Assembly (NCBI RefSeq): GCF_017916325.1 | Contig: NC_090171.1 | Location: forward strand, 1,157,501 to 1,221,500 | Source: Leishmania martiniquensis | Lineage: Eukaryota; Euglenozoa; Kinetoplastea; Trypanosomatida; Trypanosomatidae | DNA length: 64,000 bases | Reading direction: 5' to 3' | Shown here: positions 1 to 10,040 of the stretch, in pieces | Numbering within the stretch: position 1 is the first letter of the stretch | Layout: each line of letters opens with the position of its first letter | The notes under the pieces: generated by a model | Seen by the model: only the letters and a program-made list of their open reading frames with translations | What the model was told of the DNA's origin: nothing | The model's database searches: none | Program-made: the position numbers and the translations under genes

Positions 1-2463
1 CAAGGACGCGCTCACAACACCATCTAGTGTCTCACTGGCAAGTGCTGGGTTATCGTTGTTGCCGCATGCATAGAGCAGCGCCAACACGCTATTCAGCTCC
101 GCTTGCGGCAGCTGAGCGTAGACAGAGCTGACGACGCTGCTGACAACGGTGGAGGAGGCGGGACTGGAAAGTGTGTTGACGACCGCACTACACCACGGCG
201 TGTCGCTTCGCTTAGCGGAGAGCAGCAGTAGCCATAGAAGTGACCGCTGCTGACTTCCAGCAACTTTCAGCCACGCAGTGATGCGGTGGGCCGCTGCAGT
301 GGCTGGCGCGGCGGCGACGGCGTCCGAGTCTTCACCGGCCTCTCTGACATGCTGCATCTGCTGCGAAAACGGCCACAGTGCTTCGTCCCCGTGTCCCCAT
401 TTACCCTCCGGCACGCTTGACCACAGAAACAAATGGAGAAGCACCAGACTGCCGCTTAGCACAACATGCGCCGGCACCTCTGCCGATGTTGCAGCCACGC
501 AGCTGTAAGGTAGCGGCTGCGTTTCAAGGTACGCAGCGAGGGGAGCAAGGAGAGACCGCGGGGCGCCATAACCTCTTTGCGTTGCGGTCGTCGCGAAGAT
601 GACGAGGGAGGCGGCGAGCGCATAGGGCAGCGCCGGGTCTTGTGCCCGGGGACCTGAGAGGTTGGCGAAGAGCCTCAAAATCTGCTCCGCTGCTGTGGTG
701 GTCGCTGCCACTGGAACCAACATACGAGCACTCTCCATCACAGCGAGCTCGGCGGACAAGATGCGCAGCATTAGCGCAGTAAAGTGGTTCAGCTCGTCAC
801 CCATGACTGTCGTGCGTTGGCGCGCCGGCGCGGCACGGCAGAGATCGCTGTATACACGCAGCGCCGCCCGCCGGACGTGCGCATCGTCCGAGGTGCCGCC
901 GCCGCCCTCACCTCCGTCTGCGGACGTGGCCAACCGTGCGTGCTGGTCGGCGAGGTAGCGCAGCAGCTTTGCGCCGATCGCGGCGATGCCAGGCCAGGTG
1001 ATTGCACTCCTCAACCCGTCCCACAAAGAGAGTGCCTCTTTTACCGTGCAGAAGATGGGGTCGCTAATGCGCTGGGGACTGTACAGGAGAGCATGCATGG
1101 CGCTCTTCAGCAGGCGCACCACAGCCAGCTCGAAACGCATGTCGGCGACATCTTCCACGAACACAGGCGTCTGCTCCACCGTGGTGTCGCTGCCCCTGCA
1201 TCGCCACCGCGAGCTGAACCAGGATGAAGTGCGAGGCAGCAGGCCAACGCTCGTCTTTCGCCCTGCTCTTTCACTACCGCGACCGCTGCGCTGCTGCTGT
1301 CGGTGCTCAGCCAACGTAGCGAATCCCAGCGCGCCACGTGCACGGTACAGAAGAAAGATGAGACGCGTCACAGTCTCTGCGTCTCCTCGCACGGCGGCAG
1401 CTTCGGCACAATGCACCGCCACCGCTTCATCAAATAAAGCTGTTGCTCCGTGCTGCGCGTCGCTGAGGTAAGAGGAATCCCTGACCGCTGTGTCAGATAC
1501 AAGGGAGATGCACGCAAGGCGCATGAGGGCGGCAGCCTCCAAAAGTTCCATCGCCTGCACCTTCATACCGTCCGTTGAGCTGCGCAGCATTGCAGCTGCT
1601 ATCGCCGCGAGCACCACGGGAGATCTTGTGAGGAGCCACTCACCATCAGCGTCGCCGCAATGCACCCGAGGGGCAGGCAACCCGCTCTGCAAGCCGTAGC
1701 GCTCTCGAAGAGCTGCCAACAGCAGCGCCTCCGAATCCGTTACCTCCCCCGGTTCCTCGCCCTCTCCCTCGCGTGCGCTTCTCAGTCGGAGAAGGCGCGT
1801 CAGCCACGCTAGTGCATCGCTGCCCTCCTGCACACTGTCCATTGCATGCTGGATCGCCGCAGCTTTGATAGCGCGCACCTCGCGCTGCGTGAGGTCCCAT
1901 GGGCCGGGCTGATGCGGGTGAGGCGGCTTGCTCAGCAGGTCTACCAATACCTCAGCAATGCGCGCGGCCTCCGCTGACATTCCGAGCGTCTCACGCAACC
2001 GGGCAAGAAGCAGAAGAAAGTGTTGCGGGGCTGCGAGCGCAGGCGCGGGCAATGTGCGGCGGTCGCCGCCGCCGCCTGAATTGCTTGGCCGGTACACGGC
2101 ATAGCACTTTGGGGTCTCGAGTTCTAGACAGAGAGCAGCGGCTTCGCGGAGCGCCACGCGCGAGCTGCTGCCCGGGGAAGTCGGGCTGTGAGCAAGCAGG
2201 TTTGTCCACGAGGCAGAGATGCCCGACACAGCCGGAGCTCGGACAATGCGTGGGTTTCCAGTAGGCAGGTGCACATTGGCGGAACCAAGGCGCCGACGTA
2301 CCGCGGCTACGGCCAAGGGAGGCGGCACATTGGCACGACGCCCTGTGTGGGCGCAGCGGCACTGCTGTAGACCAGCAGACAAGGGAGCTGAGAAACGTAC
2401 CTCGCATCCCGCACGTGGTGCTGCACATCCCCTCCACGCACGCGCTACGATGGCGTTGCGCAT
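1..2463 (-). CDS. Partial alpha-helical protein, probably mitochondrial; C-terminus beyond the left edge
   Basis: I read one open minus-strand frame from an ATG at 2463 to the window edge without a stop, giving 821 residues and no C-terminus. Upstream of the ATG the frame is closed by a stop near 2548-2550 with no other ATG between. The first ~100 residues are rich in Arg and Ala with almost no acidic residues (begins MRNAIVARAWRG), which resembles a mitochondrial targeting sequence. The rest is Leu/Ala-rich with many short amphipathic helices, for example around residues 135-180, suggesting a helical-repeat fold of HEAT/ARM or FASTK-like type. I recognise no catalytic motif and cannot name a family. 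The missing C-terminus would be decisive, for instance whether it carries a RAP domain. Confidence 0.75.
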   Translation of the reverse strand, partial: MRNAIVARAWRGCAAPRAGCEVRFSAPLSAGLQQCRCAHTGRRANVPPPLAVAAVRRRLGSANVHLPTGNPRIVRAPAVSGISASWTNLLAHSPTSPGSSSRVALREAAALCLELETPKCYAVYRPSNSGGGGDRRTLPAPALAAPQHFLLLLARLRETLGMSAEAARIAEVLVDLLSKPPHPHQPGPWDLTQREVRAIKAAAIQHAMDSVQEGSDALAWLTRLLRLRSAREGEGEEPGEVTDSEALLLAALRERYGLQSGLPAPRVHCGDADGEWLLTRSPVVLAAIAAAMLRSSTDGMKVQAMELLEAAALMRLACISLVSDTAVRDSSYLSDAQHGATALFDEAVAVHCAEAAAVRGDAETVTRLIFLLYRARGALGFATLAEHRQQQRSGRGSERAGRKTSVGLLPRTSSWFSSRWRCRGSDTTVEQTPVFVEDVADMRFELAVVRLLKSAMHALLYSPQRISDPIFCTVKEALSLWDGLRSAITWPGIAAIGAKLLRYLADQHARLATSADGGEGGGGTSDDAHVRRAALRVYSDLCRAAPARQRTTVMGDELNHFTALMLRILSAELAVMESARMLVPVAATTTAAEQILRLFANLSGPRAQDPALPYALAASLVIFATTATQRGYGAPRSLLAPLAAYLETQPLPYSCVAATSAEVPAHVVLSGSLVLLHLFLWSSVPEGKWGHGDEALWPFSQQMQHVREAGEDSDAVAAAPATAAAHRITAWLKVAGSQQRSLLWLLLLSAKRSDTPWCSAVVNTLSSPASSTVVSSVVSSVYAQLPQAELNSVLALLYACGNNDNPALASETLDGVVSASL

Positions 2464-2547
2464 TCGGCGCGGATGATCTCCCAGAAGCACGCAGCTGATG
2501 AGCAGAAACGTGTGATTGAGCGCACCTACGCCAGCAGACTTACACTA

Positions 2548-2549
2548 CT
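2548..2549 (-). promoter_or_regulatory. Predicted spliced-leader acceptor AG for the left-edge gene
   Basis: A long pyrimidine tract on the minus strand (about 2562-2605) is followed by its first AG here. The resulting 5' UTR would be 84 nt and contains no ATG before 2463. Confidence 0.5.
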
Positions 2550-2742
2550 ACGAGACAGCCAGAGAACCACAGAAGAAGAGAAGGGAGGGGGAGGGCGAAG
2601 GAAAACACAGGGAGACGTACGTGAGGGTCGGGGGGGTGCGTCAGGGTCGTGCTGGTGCCTCTCTGGGGCCATAATGACTACCTCCCGCCCACTCACACGC
2701 TCTCTCCTCTGCTCCACCACCACACCAAATGCAAAGAAAGAC

Positions 2743-2787
2743 TACATACATACATATATACGTACATATATATATGTGTGTGTGTGC
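2743..2787. repeat. TACA/TA/TG microsatellite
   Basis: Direct reading shows TACA units passing into TA and then TG dinucleotides. It lies in the intergenic region. Confidence 0.85.
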
Positions 2788-3465
2788 GTATCACAGAAAA
2801 GGGGAGCCGACAGCAGAGGTGCGTTGAGGGATGAGGCCGGCCAGTCAAGAATCCGAAAGGAGGATGGAAGGGCTACAAGACAACGAGATCGCCGTTAGCG
2901 TTATGGCGGAGCTCAGACTGCAAACGGGTACCTGCAGAGATCAGCGGCGCTCAAGCTGTCGCCCTGGCCGCTTCGCACGCACTTGAGCATGGCGAGATGC
3001 TGGCAAGTGCAGAGCAGACAAGGCGACACGACAGATTCAGGGCACGTTGCGGAAAGCAACGCTATCGTCTGCAGAGGTGCATGTATAGAGGAGAGGAGAG
3101 GGTACCACAACTCCAGGTATCTCGAGGATTTGCCTCGCCCATGCTGAGTTCAACTACGCCACCGTCGCACAGTTGAACATGCAGACGAGATAGTTGCCCT
3201 TTTTCTTAGCAAGACGCTTTCTTCAGAGCGCCTGCCTTCTCTTGTTTAGCAGAGACATTCACACAGCGACATCAGGTAACTCCACCGCAAGCCGCTACTG
3301 CGGAGGGAGGCCGATAGGGGAACTGAAGGAAAGAATAGGGCGTGCCGACAGAAGAGGGGGCGCGTGGATAGCAGCCGGCGGCAGCAGTGAACCTTGACAA
3401 AGTGCGTTGACGTTGGGAAATCGCCTGCGCACAACAAAGCAGCCGCTCCATGAAAAAAAAAAGGA

Positions 3466-3842
3466 TCTCTCTCTCAGCACGTCCATGCACTGCCATACAA
3501 CAGGGGCCGAGCCCCGAGCACCTCCCGACACTGTCACAGGGCCCGATCGCACAATGCGAAGCAGCCGCAGGCACGCCTGCTACAGCAATGCACGCTCAGG
3601 CACCCGAGCGCGGCCCCTCGGGCGAGCTCTGCCCAACCCCTGCTTCGCAGGCCGCCCCTCACCGCCGACCCCCGTAGCGCCACATCGCTCCGCCCCCCCC
3701 CCCCCCATGCCGTAGGCGCCTGATGCCATCGGCACCCACCAGAGGCGGCTCGGCAATTCGCTGGCGTAGGGGTCTCTCGGCTTCCCCGCAGAGAGCGGGT
3801 GCCGGAACGCTGAGGCACCACGCTGACGGGTCTCCCTCCGTC
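3466..3842 (-). repeat. Dispersed repeat copy 1 (full length)
   Basis: Near-identical to 9277-9633 and, over most of its length, to 33154-33451. It contains a run of 14 C residues ending just before ATGCCG, and two small perfect hairpins (stems 3503-3507/3511-3515 and 3639-3643/3647-3651). It differs from the other copies by one base (CCCCC versus CCTCC about 55 nt after the second hairpin) and in C-run length against copy 2. All copies have the same orientation relative to transcription. It shares an extra CTCTCTCTCAGCACGT border with copy 3. It lies in the presumed 3' UTR of the GNAT gene. It could be a SIDER-type degenerate retroposon, but I cannot confirm that class by eye. Confidence 0.85.
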
Positions 3843-4245
3843 GCCAAGGACAGGTGCGAAGAAAAGATGCACAGATTCAAATGATCCTCGTTATACAACA
3901 GCGCAGTGGCGCGCGCACGCTCGCACATGCACATCCAGAGCGGAGGACGGTGCGTGTGGCCCCACTACAGTGCAAGAATCCGGTCCGAAAGGAGGAGCTT
4001 GCCGAGTTACGGAAGCTAAAGAGGGAAGGAAATAAACGTTAGGGGAAGCGTGCATCGCGGAAGCACTTCTTGAACTCAAGGATATGACAGCCGCAGCGAC
4101 ATGCACCCACATTGGCGCACAGCAAGGGCTGTGCGAGGTGGGGAAGGGAAAGAGAGGGCGATCGACTGCCAAGACCATGGCGGTAAGAAAAAAAAAGATG
4201 CAACGTAGTTCTCTCGAGTGCGTTCCCCAGACGAGGCCCACCCTC

Positions 4246-4722
4246 CTAAAACTGGAGCATGCAGTTTACCCAGCCCGAGTCGATCTCGGCGTCGTACCTC
4301 TTGTAAAAGTTGATCGCTGGCGTGTTCCACTCTAACGCCTGCCACACCATGCCATGACAGCCCTCCTCCTTCGCCTGCTGTACAACGCGCTCAAAGAGCA
4401 TCTTACCTGCTCCAACGCCGCGACACAACTCCGTGACAACGAAGTCTTCGAGATAGAGCATACGCCCGCGCCATGTGGAGTACCGGTAGTAGTAGAGCGC
4501 CATTCCAATCACACGCGGCTCCACATCGTCGGCTCCTTGGAGCTCTGCCACGAAGGCACTCCAGAGAGGCCGCTCGCTAAAGCCCTCCTCCTCCATCTCT
4601 TCTTTGGACACCGTCACACATTCGGGTGCCCGCTCGTATACGGCCAGCTCCATAATGAGGTCGTACATGCGCTCAATGTCCCTGCGCTGAGCGCGGCGAA
4701 CGGTGACGGCTGGAGCAGGCAT
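4246..4722 (-). CDS. GNAT-family N-acetyltransferase, diamine/thialysine acetyltransferase (SSAT)-like
   Basis: A 158-residue single-domain protein with the architecture of spermidine/spermine (or thialysine) N-acetyltransferases. Visible motifs are an N-terminal RRAQRRDIERMYDLI (9-23), a strand block ending YYYRYSTWRGR (77-87), LYLEDFVV (89-96) with the conserved Glu, the acetyl-CoA pyrophosphate loop RGVGAGK (101-107), and EWNTPAINFYKR (131-142) containing the usual general-acid Tyr. The expected reaction is transfer of acetyl from acetyl-CoA to a primary amine. The substrate cannot be read from sequence, and trypanosomatids are generally held to lack classic polyamine back-conversion, so thialysine or another amine is possible. 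The protein is slightly shorter than human SSAT at the C-terminus. The start is ATG, with no ATG between the predicted splice site and it. Confidence 0.85.
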   Translation of the reverse strand: MPAPAVTVRRAQRRDIERMYDLIMELAVYERAPECVTVSKEEMEEEGFSERPLWSAFVAELQGADDVEPRVIGMALYYYRYSTWRGRMLYLEDFVVTELCRGVGAGKMLFERVVQQAKEEGCHGMVWQALEWNTPAINFYKRYDAEIDSGWVNCMLQF

Positions 4723-6259
4723 GTATGCAACTTCTTCTGTTGTGTTTGTGTGTGATATGTAGAGCGTTTCGAAGGTTGCTTGCGTAGAGTCGTGCTTCGA
4801 CGATGGCAGAATAGCTCGTGGAGGGGCGCGTGCGGTGGGCGTATGGAACGAAAGAGAGGCGAGAGAGAGAGGAGAGGCGCACGTCCCAAAAGCCGATTTT
4901 GCAGAGGAGTGCTGTGCAGCACATGCCGATTCGACGGCAGCGTACGTGTGGGAGTGGGTGTTGCGGAGGAGGGGGGGCGCGCGCGGTGGCCCTCAAAGGG
5001 ATATCCGGTTGGTAGGATGAGACTTGTGGCTACACGCAATCGTTTCCTCTTCGTTTGGGGATGGCTGAAGCGGTGGATGGCCCCCCGCCCCATGTCTTGT
5101 ATTTGGTGCTGCGTGCCTATGCCCTCACGATCACATGCCGGCATCCCAGAGAGAAACCTGTTTATTGTGTGACGCACAGTGGATACTTGGACGGAGGGCT
5201 ACACAAACCAGAGATGACTACAAGCGAAAGCAAGTAAGAGATCTGAGGGGACATCTGCGTGCGCGCAAGCGAGCAGTGCAATCTTGTGCGTCTGTCTACA
5301 CAGTGACATGCGAGGGTGAGGGTGAGGCATGCTCGAGGGCAAAAGAAAGGACGCGAGGGAACAAATAGAAAAAAAAGGTGGGAAAACACATCAGCGCGCA
5401 GAGAGAGAGAGCCAACCACACCCCAGGTGCACGCAGCAGAGGGAAGAATGTACAACAGACGCTCTATTAGTTTTCCGCTCCACGCAGCTCTGGAGTGGAT
5501 TACTGTGTCCAGGCTAACGAGTGAGAGAGGAAGAAAAACAAATCAACAGAGAAGAGAACAGAGGACGACACACACACACAAAGAAAAAAAAGAGTGCTGG
5601 CTCAGCCGACCAGAGGTGTAGGATTGCTTCCCATTCTCTGTCTCTCCTCCATCATTCACACTCCAGAAGTCGCTCGAGCGCTTGGAAGAGCGTTTGGGAG
5701 ACATGCGATCCATGAAGACGGCTGATATCTTGCCTTATGAGGCAGGGGGAGCGAAGTGGCATTGTCAGAGCGGTGCGCAAGAAAATGCAAGACGCAGGGA
5801 GCACTCTGTCACTCATGGGAAGACATATACAGTCACACTTAGACAGATAGCCGCATGCTCATTCCTCCCACGCGCCCCCGTTGCGGCGGGACTCGGATGC
5901 CATGGAGGGGCGGAAAGGGTGAAATGGAGAAGGCGTGGGGGTGTGTTGGTGCAAAAAAAAAAAGGCGGCCTTGGGAGAAACACGTCGGCGGTGATGTGGC
6001 GCTCCCTCCGTTTTGTCATTGGGAGAGGACGGACGCGCTATAAACACGCACAGACACAGTTGCGTTCCTACGAAAGAAAAAAAGTGAGTTAAAGGGCAAA
6101 GACACGGGCTTGTTTGGCTTCAGCTCTGGTCCCTTTCTCAAGGAAGAGCGATGGGTGAAGAACCGCAACAGAAACATCTTTCACACACACACACACACAA
6201 ACTAGAGAGAGAGGGGGGGATGTGTGTGTGTGTGTCTCTGCAGAGCCTTCTCTCGCGTG
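4723..6259. other. Intergenic region between MFS and GNAT genes
   Basis: No supported gene. It holds GA- and CA-rich tracts (for example 5568-5591, 6182-6199) and the GNAT acceptor region near 4815. Confidence 0.55.
4815..4816 (-). promoter_or_regulatory. Predicted spliced-leader acceptor AG for the GNAT gene
   Basis: First AG after a CT-rich tract (sense tract over 4848-4880). It gives a 92-nt 5' UTR without any ATG. Confidence 0.4.
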
Positions 6260-8116
6260 TCACCCAAAGTGCCCCAGTGAGGCTGTCTTCTTCGAGGCCT
6301 TGCGGCACTGCGCCACGAAACGGGCGTAGCGGAGGTGCACCACAGTTGCCAGGAGCGCCGCAAACACTGCCATGCACGTGACGACGATGATAGGTGTCTG
6401 AACACACGCTCGAGAGGTGCAGCCCTGCTCCACCGTGTGGCCCAGCTTTTTGCGCTCCTGGTCCACAGTGAGACCGAAGAGGAACCGATTGAAGCAGATG
6501 ACGCCAATAGCGTTGGTGCAGAAACTCATGTTGTACAGGATGCCATGGTGGCTGGCAAAGATGCAGGGGAAGATGAGCGCACGCACGCCATTGAAGACGC
6601 CCTCTTCAAAGTAGACGAGGATGTACGGAAGGAGGAGAGCGTCACCGGGAAGGACAAGGATGAGAATACCGGCAATCGTGGCGATGATCGGGGCAACAGG
6701 CAGGGCCATCGTCACACATACCTTGCGATTCCCCGGATCCTGGTGCTGTACGTAAGCCTCGAACAGGCCCATTAAGATGCGACCCACGGCACTGCCCACA
6801 CCAATAAGGGGGGTGTAGAGGGAGCCCAGCTCAGCGGTACGTGGGCGGCCTGTGCGGGCAACATAGATGGTACTGCCGTTGTACATGACAATGGTACCAA
6901 GGGCACCCTGGCAGACAAATGTAATGAGGATGAGCCAAATATCAGGGCGCGTGAGCGTCTCCCAGATCGTGCCACCGTAGCGAGGGTCCTGCGGGCCATC
7001 CTCGATGACGGCCTCCGCGCCGAGAAGAGTCTGCGCGCGCGCGTCATCGCTGCTGGCGGTGGAAATGCTGAGGGGCTCGTTGGCGGGCCCCAACGGCTCC
7101 GCGGAGGTCGGACAGTTCAGCTTGCTGCCTTCGACCGCCAGCATCTCGCCCTCAGCGTCGTAGGTGCTGCTCTGCTGCTCCGCCGGCTCGTTCACACCAT
7201 CAAGCCAGGGAATCGGCATCGCCATCACCCAGAACGACATGCACAGTACCACCGTGATGCCACCAACCACCGCCTTGCCGCTCCCTGACACCTTCATGTA
7301 CGCCAGCATCGGGGCCGTGACGGCAAAGAAAATGACGAGGCAGACCACGATGACGTAGCCGTACGCAAGTCGGCGCATCGGAACGAGCTTCTTCGCGTAG
7401 ATGGCCTTCAGCGACGTCAGGGCGGCGGTCTGCTCTTCTGTCTTGTGGCGGGCTCGCCACGAGTTTACAAAGTACGGCGGGAGCGCTATGAGAAACATGG
7501 CCACCAGCGAAACAGCCACCGTGAGGGCCATGATGAAGTAGATGAAGCCCCTGATGTTGTTCGAGAAGAAGCCACGATTGATAGAGGAGAGAACGGAGCT
7601 GCCGAGGCCCGTCATGACTTTGGCCAATCCAATCACAGGACCGCGGTTGCGTGGGAACAGCTCCGCCAGCGTGACAATCGAGGCGGCGTCGAAGAGACCA
7701 CTGCACGTGTTCATGAGGGCGTAGAAGACGGAGATGGTCGCGGTGTTGCCCTTGACTTTGCCGTCAAAGACGAGCCCGAGGCCAAGACAGCCGATGAGCG
7801 CCGTCACACCGGCGATCACCAGCAGTGGAAAGGGGCCGGTGTGATCGTACAGGACACCATACGGAATCACGAAGTAGCAGAAGACAACACCGACAGTGCT
7901 GATGGTGGAGAGATCACCATCGGAGAGATGGAAGCGGCTTTGGAACTCATCACTGAACAGGTCAAAGGCGAAGACGAGCGAGACGCAGATGCTGCAGAAC
8001 AGCACGGCCACCAGCGCACGGAAACGCTTCACTTCATCGATCACATGCAACCCGAGCGCCGCCCGTTGGGCGACGTACTTGGTTTGACTGAACGTGTGCT
8101 TGGCGCTGCTGAACAT
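6260..8116 (-). CDS. Nodulin-like major facilitator superfamily transporter
   Basis: 618 residues from ATG 8116; the frame continues upstream only through non-ATG codons. The N-terminal half has about six hydrophobic segments (about 33-53, 72-90, 96-117, 126-150, 190-212, 252-272). A polar, Ser/Glu-rich loop of about 85 residues (310-395) precedes a second set of about six segments. The motif block YGVLYDHTGPFPLLV (86-100) matches loop 2-3 of Nodulin-like MFS proteins. The substrate is unknown. From memory, the Leishmania iron exporter LIR1 is a nodulin-like MFS protein, so metal or organic-anion export is one possibility; this is inference. An upstream ATG at 8135 opens an overlapping short frame (separate entry). 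C-terminal tail is Lys-rich. Confidence 0.85.
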   Translation of the reverse strand: MFSSAKHTFSQTKYVAQRAALGLHVIDEVKRFRALVAVLFCSICVSLVFAFDLFSDEFQSRFHLSDGDLSTISTVGVVFCYFVIPYGVLYDHTGPFPLLVIAGVTALIGCLGLGLVFDGKVKGNTATISVFYALMNTCSGLFDAASIVTLAELFPRNRGPVIGLAKVMTGLGSSVLSSINRGFFSNNIRGFIYFIMALTVAVSLVAMFLIALPPYFVNSWRARHKTEEQTAALTSLKAIYAKKLVPMRRLAYGYVIVVCLVIFFAVTAPMLAYMKVSGSGKAVVGGITVVLCMSFWVMAMPIPWLDGVNEPAEQQSSTYDAEGEMLAVEGSKLNCPTSAEPLGPANEPLSISTASSDDARAQTLLGAEAVIEDGPQDPRYGGTIWETLTRPDIWLILITFVCQGALGTIVMYNGSTIYVARTGRPRTAELGSLYTPLIGVGSAVGRILMGLFEAYVQHQDPGNRKVCVTMALPVAPIIATIAGILILVLPGDALLLPYILVYFEEGVFNGVRALIFPCIFASHHGILYNMSFCTNAIGVICFNRFLFGLTVDQERKKLGHTVEQGCTSRACVQTPIIVVTCMAVFAALLATVVHLRYARFVAQCRKASKKTASLGHFG

Positions 8117-8135
8117 CAATGCAGGAGGCACGCAT
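8034..8135 (-). other. Upstream ORF overlapping the MFS start codon
   Basis: An ATG at 8133-8135 lies between the predicted splice acceptor and the MFS start at 8116, in another frame. It encodes 33 codons ending at 8034, past the MFS ATG. No AG lies between the two ATGs, so an mRNA carrying the MFS start with any upstream leader joined at an AG should include this upstream ATG. Confidence 0.45.
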
Positions 8136-8144
8136 GGAAGCGTA

Positions 8145-8146
8145 CT
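8145..8146 (-). promoter_or_regulatory. Predicted spliced-leader acceptor AG for the MFS gene
   Basis: First AG after the sense CTCTCTCTCTC tract at about 8170-8190. It gives a 28-nt 5' UTR that includes the upstream ATG at 8135. Confidence 0.4.
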
Positions 8147-9276
8147 CAAGTGCAATGTGCGAATGTTTGCCGGGCGAGAGAGAGAGAGACACAGTCGAAG
8201 GAGAGGCCGAAGAGCTCAAGAGAGCGGGATCGCTGGTTTTGGTTCGCTTTTTTTTTCCGTTTTCTGCCAGCGGGCGGTTGGCGGTGTGTTTGTGTCTGCG
8301 TATGTGAGTGTCGCTGGCGTGGTTGGGCGGGGGCAGCGCCGCGTCTTTGTGTGTGTGAGAAAAGTGACACGACAAAGCTAGCGATGTGCTCCTGTGGACC
8401 CTTATATAGGGTAAAGGCGGACAGCTCGAGATGGCTGATGGAGGCCGGAGGAGGAGGGAAAGTGGGGGTGGGTTAAGGGAAAGCGAGTGACGCACACTGT
8501 ATGCGTGAGAGACACATGCGTAAGTGCTGGACACCGCCATCAGCACAAATGCCATCCGTTTTTCCTTTATCGGACTCACCGTAGCGTGCGACAAAGAGAT
8601 GTCATCAGAAACACTACACGCACGCACGCACACACACACACGTTGCGATTCAAACAGGAGCACAGTCGACGCGCTGCTGGCTCGCAGCACGGTAAGGTTC
8701 GTCCTTTCATCACACCGTTCTTCGCCTGCGAACACCACCCGCTAACAGGATCATGGCTGACGGCAACGGTGATCCTGTGCGACCACGCCGTTCCAGTCGG
8801 GCGCGCTATCGCCAGCGCAGCGCAACGTCACCACCCGCTCAGGGAACGGCGAAACACGCACAACCTCAGCTGCCTTGGGATCGACCGAGCTGTTCGCAGC
8901 AGCTTCCTTGGCACTGAGTGTGACGCGCTGCCCTGTGATGGCAGGGCATGATGTGCTTACTTGCTTCGGGGCATTCCCAGATGTATACGAAGAGAGGGAT
9001 GCGTGCATCGACGAAGAGTGGAACGAGCAAAGGCGCCAGCGAGTGGTTCTGTGCCTTTTTTTCGAACGGTATCCCTAATGATTCACAGTCTCCCGGAGAG
9101 CTGCGACGACGCGCACTGCCGCACACACACACACACTCCTCTTTGCGCGCAAACGAAAAATAAGACGAGAAAGAGGTAGCGATGCGACGAGGCGGAAGGG
9201 TGGAGCGAAGATGCGATTCAGCGTAGGTGAGAGCGGCGACGTCGCCATCAGATAAGGGCCGTTTTGTCCAGCGGAG

Positions 9277-9633
9277 CCATGCACTGCCATACAACAGGGG
9301 CCGAGCCCCGAGCACCTCCCGACACTGTCACAGGGCCCGATCGCACAATGCGAAGCAGCCGCAGGCACGCCTGCTACAGCAATGCACGCTCAGGCACCCG
9401 AGCGCGGCCCCTCGGGCGAGCTCTGCCCAACCCCTGCTTCGCAGGCCGCCCCTCACCGCCGACCTCCGTAGCGCCACATCGCTCCGCCCCCCCCCCCATG
9501 CCGTAGGCGCCTGATGCCATCGGCACCCACCAGAGGCGGCTCGGCAATTCGCTGGCGTAGGGGTCTCTCGGCTTCCCCGCAGAGAGCGGGTGCCGGAACG
9601 CTGAGGCACCACGCTGACGGGTCTCCCTCCGTC
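9277..9633 (-). repeat. Dispersed repeat copy 2 (full length)
   Basis: Matches copy 1 from CCATGCACTGCC to TCTCCCTCCGTC. The C run is 11 instead of 14. It lacks the CTCTCTCAGCACGT border shared by copies 1 and 3. It lies in the presumed 3' UTR of the small Cys-rich gene. Confidence 0.85.
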
Positions 9634-10040
9634 ATGCTACCTCATCTCGGAATGGGAGAGGCAGAAGCGCTTGCCATGATCAGTAAGCGGGGGGGGGAGG
9701 GGATATTTCTTCATGCCACTTCGCCATGGCCCTCTCCTCTGCTATACCATAAGCGAGGGAAAGAATAGGCGAAACGAAAAAGAATAGGCGAGAAAAAAGG
9801 GCGTAAAAATAGACGGAGAGCCAAGCGCGCGGGTATGACCTGCGCTGCTCCGCGAAGGGAGGAGGCCATACCGCACTCTTTTGTCCGCCGCTTGTGCTTT
9901 TCTTGCAGTGCTTGCGTTCAAGGGCGCGTCTATTGGGTTCGCTGCGTTGCAGATGTCCCTTCACGCAGAGGAAGCGCACTGGTGCACATGCATGCGAGCT
10001 GTGCGAGAGGAAAGTGCGCCATGTGGAATGTAAGGGATAC

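Larger units (their letters stand above)
2464..4245. other. Intergenic region: 3' UTR of GNAT gene and 5' region of left-edge gene
   Basis: No supported gene. It holds a TA/TG microsatellite (about 2743-2787), the pyrimidine tract and acceptor of the left-edge gene, and copy 1 of the dispersed repeat (3466-3842). Confidence 0.6.
8117..10040. other. Intergenic region: 3' UTR of Cys-rich gene and 5' region of MFS gene
   Basis: No supported gene beyond the upstream ORF. It holds a CA microsatellite near 8619-8641 and copy 2 of the dispersed repeat. Confidence 0.6.

Noticed and set aside
7445..8476. 343-codon plus-strand frame opposite the MFS gene
   Set aside because: It is the antisense of a strong CDS with GC-biased codons. 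Its product is Glu/Arg/His-rich with no family features.
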